Shown here one piece after another: positions 62,732 to 64,000 of a stretch of 64,000 bases of DNA. Below the pieces are notes generated by a model that searched no databases, was not told where the DNA came from, and was given only the letters and a program-made list of their open reading frames with translations. This DNA is from Xanthomonas sp. DAR 35659 (lineage in GTDB: Bacteria > Pseudomonadota > Gammaproteobacteria > Xanthomonadales > Xanthomonadaceae). The first letter of the stretch is position 1; each line of letters opens with the position of its first letter. The position numbers and the translations under genes were made by a program. Location: assembly GCF_041242975.1 (NCBI RefSeq), contig NZ_CP162488.1:2842001-2906000 (forward strand), written 5' to 3'.

Positions 62732-63973
62732 ATGCGCCGGACTGCCCATCACGAACTCCTGGCCCTAGGCGTGCTGGCGGCCGCATCGGCGTGGCTGCCG
62801 TGGCCGAGCAGCGCCGCGCCGGCACCGCGCACCGCCGAGACCGGAACCGGGACCGAGACCGAGACGGCGTCCCCGCCCCAGATCCGCTCCAAAGCGCAGC
62901 TCGACGCCTACCTGCACGCGCATGCGGGCCAGCCCACGCCGCTGGACGCCCTTCCCCCCGGCGCCCGGGAGCGCTTCCTGGATGGCCTGGTGTTCGGCAG
63001 CCGGGGGCTGGCGGGGTTCGACACCCAGGACCTGGCCCAACTCACCCACGAGCAGGGACGCCAGTTGCTGGCGCTGTTCGGCGCCGAACGCTACGCCGAC
63101 ACGTTGCAGCCATGGGCGGAGCAGGCGCGCGCCGCGCGCGCCGACGCGCAGATCGGCGACCTGGAACGCCGCTACAACCGCTACAACCGGACACTGACGC
63201 AGGAGCGGGCGACGGGCGATGCCTGGGACCACTTGCGCGGCGACCTGCCCGAGGCGTTCGACCGCACCGCCATCGGACGCCTGCCCGACGACGCATTGGC
63301 GCTGCTGTATCGCGCGATCGAACGCGCCTATGCGCAGGCACCCACGTCCGAAGGCCTGGAACTGCAGCTGCAGGCACTGAACGCATTGCGCCATCGCGGC
63401 CGCGCCGATGCCCGGCAGTTGGACAGCGCGGCCGATGCGCTGCTGCTCGCGCATCGCTACGAGGATGCGCGCCGGTTGCTGGCGACGGGCGGCAGCAGCG
63501 ACTGGCCACGATGGCTACGGTTCGAGGACCGCCTGGATGGTCCCGCTCCTGGCCCGACGCTGTGGGTCGCGGACGCCAGCGGCACCACCTTGCGGCGGCA
63601 ACGCATCGATCTGCGCCCGGCGCAGATTCTGGTCACCGCCGGTTGCCATTTCTCCGAGGACGCGGCCCGCGCGATCGCGGCCGACCCGGTGCTCGGGCCC
63701 GCGTTCCAGCGCCATGCACGCTGGCTGGCGCTGCCGCCGGGCGCGGAAGACATGGCGGCGCTGCGTGCCTGGAACCAGGCGCACCCGCAAACGCCGCTGC
63801 ACCCGATCTACGACCGCGACGAATGGCGCATCCTGCCGGCGTGGGACATGCCGACCTTCTACCTGGTCCGCGACGGCAAGGTGCTCGCGCAATTGAAGGG
63901 CTGGCCGGCCGACGACCGCGACCAGCGGCAGCAGTTGGCCGCGCTGCTGCGGGGCGCCGGACTGCTGCCCTGA
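62732..63973 (+). CDS. Exported protein with C-terminal thioredoxin-like domain
   Basis: A 413-residue protein with a signal peptide (LLALGVLAAASAWLPWPSSA) and a Thr/Glu-rich linker (ETGTGTETETA). A helical middle of about 220 residues follows (RYNRYNRTLTQERATGDAWD; LQLQALNALRHRGRADARQL). The C-terminal domain (about 275-413) has thioredoxin features: ILVTAGCHFSEDAARAI with a monothiol C305-H-F-S and the cis-proline strand MPTFYLVRDGKVLAQLKGW (P374). Loss of the second cysteine argues against a classical disulphide oxidase. ATG 62732 follows GGAGCAAGG. It is divergent from the his operon. The role is unknown. Confidence 0.78.
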   Translation: MRRTAHHELLALGVLAAASAWLPWPSSAAPAPRTAETGTGTETETASPPQIRSKAQLDAYLHAHAGQPTPLDALPPGARERFLDGLVFGSRGLAGFDTQDLAQLTHEQGRQLLALFGAERYADTLQPWAEQARAARADAQIGDLERRYNRYNRTLTQERATGDAWDHLRGDLPEAFDRTAIGRLPDDALALLYRAIERAYAQAPTSEGLELQLQALNALRHRGRADARQLDSAADALLLAHRYEDARRLLATGGSSDWPRWLRFEDRLDGPAPGPTLWVADASGTTLRRQRIDLRPAQILVTAGCHFSEDAARAIAADPVLGPAFQRHARWLALPPGAEDMAALRAWNQAHPQTPLHPIYDRDEWRILPAWDMPTFYLVRDGKVLAQLKGWPADDRDQRQQLAALLRGAGLLP

Positions 63974-64000
63974 CGCAGTGGCGACGACCAGCGGTCGCCG

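Overview
The window is a GC-rich gammaproteobacterial chromosome segment of the genus Xanthomonas (inference from gene content). The diagnostic block is the DSF quorum-sensing rpf cluster in its Xanthomonas order: acnA (rpfA), rpfB and rpfF on +, converging on rpfC and rpfG on -, followed by lysS, prfB, rpfD, recJ, rpfE and greA. The gap between rpfG and rpfC that holds rpfH in X. campestris is absent; the two genes overlap as GTGA. Dense dispersed repeats (REP palindromes beginning GTAGGAGCGGC, CCCCTCTCCC hairpin cassettes and GGGAATGGGGAATCG-type tracts) fit the same genus. I see no prophage, insertion sequence, CRISPR array, rRNA or tRNA.

Layout: 1-4.6 kb, the two aconitases (acnB cut by the window edge, acnA) separated by a VapBC-type toxin-antitoxin pair with a repeat-rich promoter. 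4.8-21.6 kb, the rpf cluster plus lysS, prfB (with the RF2 programmed frameshift), a large secreted VIT/VWA/TPR protein and recJ. 21.6-27.8 kb, greA, carB, a small membrane ORF, carA and dapB. 28.2-33.1 kb, a MOSC protein, a LysN-type aminotransferase and a feoA-feoB-Cys-rich membrane protein operon under a Fur-like dyad. 33.2-37.4 kb, short-chain acyl-CoA (leucine/isoleucine) catabolism genes and the EF-P paralogue efpL. 37.6-43 kb, an exported DUF4105 (Lnb-like) protein with an HExxH motif coupled to a DUF2388 protein, then D-2-hydroxyglutarate dehydrogenase divergent from serA. 43-49.5 kb, a Nudix protein, two tandem APC permeases and the methionine-salvage genes mtnB-mtnD-mtnC. 50-53 kb, an HxlR regulator/SDR divergon, a secreted C13 caspase-fold protease and a gene-free stretch holding a candidate small RNA. 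53.3-62.6 kb, a three-domain calcineurin-like phosphoesterase and a complete his operon (regulator-G-D-C-B-H-A-F-IE). The end holds a secreted thioredoxin-fold protein.

Functionally, RpfF makes the DSF fatty-acid signal, RpfB acts on fatty acids, and RpfC/RpfG sense DSF and lower cyclic-di-GMP. All catalytic and phospho-acceptor residues are present in RpfF (E141, E161), RpfC (H200, D511, H654) and RpfG (D80, HD, GYP). The his genes are tightly coupled by short overlaps and follow a TrpR-like regulator whose 24-bp operator fills the promoter spacer and -10 of an apparently leaderless transcript. No wholly new defence or metabolic system is evident. The most open items are the DUF4105/DUF2388 pair, the C13 protease with the orphan promoter-terminator unit near it, the small ORF between carA and carB, the toxin-antitoxin wedge between the aconitases, and the inverted-repeat elements.
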